Assembly (NCBI GenBank): GCA_927441425.1
Contig: CAKMKG010000007.1
Span: 62,001 to 126,000, forward strand
Length of the DNA: 64,000 bases
Reading direction: 5' to 3'
From: an uncultured Bacillota bacterium
GTDB taxonomy: Bacteria; Bacillota; Clostridia; Peptostreptococcales; Anaerovoracaceae
Part shown: positions 62,455 through 64,000 of the stretch, piece by piece
How the letters are laid out: every line of letters begins with the position of its first letter
Numbering within the stretch: position 1 is the stretch's first letter
Translations under genes and position numbers: made by a program
Notes under the pieces: generated by a model
The model's input: only the letters and a program-made list of their open reading frames with translations
What the model was told of the DNA's origin: nothing
Database searches by the model: none

Positions 62455-63470
62455 TTCATATTGACGATTGTTCTTTTGTCTACTGCTTCCTTGGCTGCGA
62501 AAGCCCATTTTACGGCCTTGTAGCCGTCCATAAGACCGGCTTTAGGCTGTCTCCCGCTCTGGATGCAATCAGCAAAATCCTGAAGCTCTGCTTTGAAGGT
62601 TGGCTCCCAGAATTCGAAGAACCATTTGACGCATTCTGTGGTAACCCCGTGGCTGTCCATGCAAACCACTCTATCTCTGTTCGGGGTTGTTCCCATTCTC
62701 AGGGAACCCTTTGTACCGAACACTTCAACTTCAACATGGTAGCCGTAAGTTGAATTTCTTGAGGTTTCCAGATAGCCCATCACTCCGTTCTCAAAGCCGA
62801 TGGAGATGATGCAGTTATCGATGTCGTTGATTTCACTAAGACCCTCGTAGCCGAAGGCTCCACCCATGCCGTACACGGTTTCTGCATCGGATTCGATCAG
62901 ATACCTTGCTGTGTCATAATCATGGGTCAGCATGTCAAATACAAGACCGCCACTGGTTGGGCTGAATTTCAAAAGAAAATCTCTATCCCACTCAGGGTCG
63001 CGGTTGGCTAGCTTGATCAAAATCGGCTTGCCGATGAAGCCCTCATCAATTTTCTGCTTCATGGTCATGAGGGAGCGGTCAAATCTTCTGTTGTATCCGA
63101 TCTGGAATATCTGAACATTATTCTTTTCAACGGTTTCCTTGATCAAATCGATTTCTTCCAGTGTCATTCCCAATGGTTTTTCGCAATAAATATTCTTTAC
63201 GCCTGCGTTGGCGGCATCACAGATCATCTTGCAGTGATAGGCAGAATTGGATGCGATGACGATACCATCCAGATTTCTGTCGTTGAACAGCTCCATGTAA
63301 TCTGTTGAACCGTATCCCGGGTTCATTTCCTGCATTACACTTTCCACTTCTTCAGGGATCGCACTGCAGACGGCAGCCAGTTCCGCATTGATAATATTAT
63401 AATTTATGTTGGCCGCATGCTCACGGCCGAGTCTTCCTAATCCAACAATTCCTAATTTAACTTTTTCCAT
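62451..63470 (-). CDS. Gfo/Idh/MocA oxidoreductase, inositol dehydrogenase-like
   Basis: A 339-residue NAD(P)-dependent dehydrogenase similar in layout to the iolG product. It shows LGIVGLGRLGREH, YCEKPLGMT with the catalytic Lys, QIGYNRRFDRSL and FDMLTHDYDTARYL. It may act on scyllo-inositol or another cyclitol stereoisomer; this is an inference. The start at 63470 follows GGAGGAAAACG and lies inside the end of the upstream isomerase gene (14-base overlap), so the two are coupled. Confidence 0.9.
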   Translation of the reverse strand: MEKVKLGIVGLGRLGREHAANINYNIINAELAAVCSAIPEEVESVMQEMNPGYGSTDYMELFNDRNLDGIVIASNSAYHCKMICDAANAGVKNIYCEKPLGMTLEEIDLIKETVEKNNVQIFQIGYNRRFDRSLMTMKQKIDEGFIGKPILIKLANRDPEWDRDFLLKFSPTSGGLVFDMLTHDYDTARYLIESDAETVYGMGGAFGYEGLSEINDIDNCIISIGFENGVMGYLETSRNSTYGYHVEVEVFGTKGSLRMGTTPNRDRVVCMDSHGVTTECVKWFFEFWEPTFKAELQDFADCIQSGRQPKAGLMDGYKAVKWAFAAKEAVDKRTIVNMK

Positions 63471-64000
63471 CGTTTTCCTCCATAAAAGCATTTTTAACTC
63501 CCTGGATCCATCCCGACAATGCGGTTTCGGAATCCGGGAGGGGCAAGCATTCAGCGCTGATACTGCCTTGATAATTGATTGATTTTAGTGTACGGGCAAT
63601 TTCTTTTAGATTGATATGGCCGGCACCGGCAAAATGTCGGTTGCTGTCGGCAATATGAATATACCCCACCAGATCACCGCAATCAAGGATAGCCTTAGAC
63701 ATGTCGGCATCCTCAATATTCATATGAAAGGTATCCAGCAGGATTTTCGTATTAGGCAGGTTGTTTTCACGAATGAAAGCTGCCGTTTCCTGTGCAGTAT
63801 TCAGGTAATTGTTCTCAAACCGGTTAATTGCTTCGAAAACAATACCGACATTTCTTGCTTGTGCATATTCAGCGATAATATGTGTGGAATTTGCCAACCG
63901 TTCCAACGCAGACGGGCGTAAAGCTTCGGAAGCAAGATTTCCCCGGATGCAGCCGATAATTACGATGGCCTCATAAGGCGAAGCGGCATCGACAAAATTC
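63457..64000 (-). CDS. Sugar phosphate isomerase/epimerase (5' partial)
   Basis: The frame is open to the right edge, so the N terminus is missing. The visible 181 residues are the C-terminal part of a TIM barrel of the IolE/hydroxypyruvate-isomerase class. It shows FEAINRFENNYLNT, KILLDTFHMNIEDAD, YIHIADSNRHFAGAGHI and SAECLPLPDSE. Metal ligands (Glu, Asp, His, Glu) are present. It is coupled to the Gfo/Idh gene and probably acts in the same inositol or sugar pathway. Confidence 0.88.
   Translation of the reverse strand, partial: NFVDAASPYEAIVIIGCIRGNLASEALRPSALERLANSTHIIAEYAQARNVGIVFEAINRFENNYLNTAQETAAFIRENNLPNTKILLDTFHMNIEDADMSKAILDCGDLVGYIHIADSNRHFAGAGHINLKEIARTLKSINYQGSISAECLPLPDSETALSGWIQGVKNAFMEENDGKS

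Noticed and set aside
1-64000. CRISPR array, prophage, insertion sequence, tRNA or rRNA
   Set aside because: No regularly spaced repeats, no transposase, integrase or phage structural genes, and no cloverleaf with the GTTCRANYC arm were found on reading the gaps.

Overview
The window reads as a contiguous chromosomal segment of an anaerobic, endospore-forming Firmicute of the class Clostridia. The evidence is a spoIIE gene, a candidate Spo0A box, a flavodiiron protein, a pyrophosphate-type phosphofructokinase, a biotin-dependent sodium-pumping decarboxylase, a CarD-type regulator next to yacL and ispDF, strong AGGAGG-type ribosome-binding sites, and sigma-A-like promoters with 17-bp spacers. 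A placement near Anaerovoracaceae or Family XIII is only an inference. No rRNA, tRNA, insertion sequence, prophage or CRISPR array was found, so this is mostly core genome. The accessory part is the inositol region at the right end.

Left part (1-15.5 kb): the 3' end of an MFS transporter, metG, tatD, spoIIE, a flavodiiron protein on the minus strand, speE, tilS, ftsH, a PucR-type regulator and a secreted glycerophosphodiesterase-like protein. spoIIE, tilS and ftsH keep the usual clostridial order, but hpt is absent between tilS and ftsH and two unrelated genes separate spoIIE from tilS.

Energy block (15.6-20 kb): a hotdog thioesterase, then a five-gene Na+-translocating acyl-CoA decarboxylase operon: carboxyltransferase, small soluble subunit, biotin carrier, membrane beta subunit and a 46-residue membrane anchor. 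The delta/gamma subunit appears split into two proteins encoded at separate places in the operon.

Information-processing block (20.2-30.6 kb): coaX, dusB, greA, lysS, asnS, a pair of Gate-domain membrane proteins, an EF-G-like GTPase and radA. The intergenic stretches here hold repeats and hairpins, including one of the two copies of a dispersed two-hairpin element.

Middle part (30.6-40.4 kb): a conserved small protein with an arginine tail, an AAA ATPase, a GNAT acetyltransferase, a nitroreductase with a palindromic operator, a 47-residue basic protein coupled to an HD-domain hydrolase, a lytic transglycosylase with a possible Spo0A site, a GGDEF/HD-GYP protein, a two-component system and PPi-dependent phosphofructokinase.

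CarD operon (40.7-48.6 kb): tandem promoters and a structured leader with a possible upstream ORF precede carD, yacL, a fused ispDF, proS, a TRIC-type channel gene, a chrA pair, a NUDIX gene and a cyclophilin gene, ending at a clear terminator. Then come a LysM/G5/M23 wall hydrolase, cysE-cysS, and a Cache/HAMP/PAS/GGDEF/HD-GYP protein.

Right part (55-64 kb): an AEC transporter that may start at an ATT codon, a LacI regulator that probably controls itself, iolD-iolE-iolG, a second LacI regulator, and on the opposite strand an inositol-dehydrogenase-like oxidoreductase and a sugar isomerase/epimerase that runs off the end. Together they break down myo-inositol or a related cyclitol. iolB, iolC, iolJ and iolA are not in the window.

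The least explained sequence is a set of intergenic elements: the 85-90 bp two-hairpin repeat, a 108-bp near-palindrome before tilS, a 20-bp direct repeat bearing the greA -35 box, and the carD and radA leaders.
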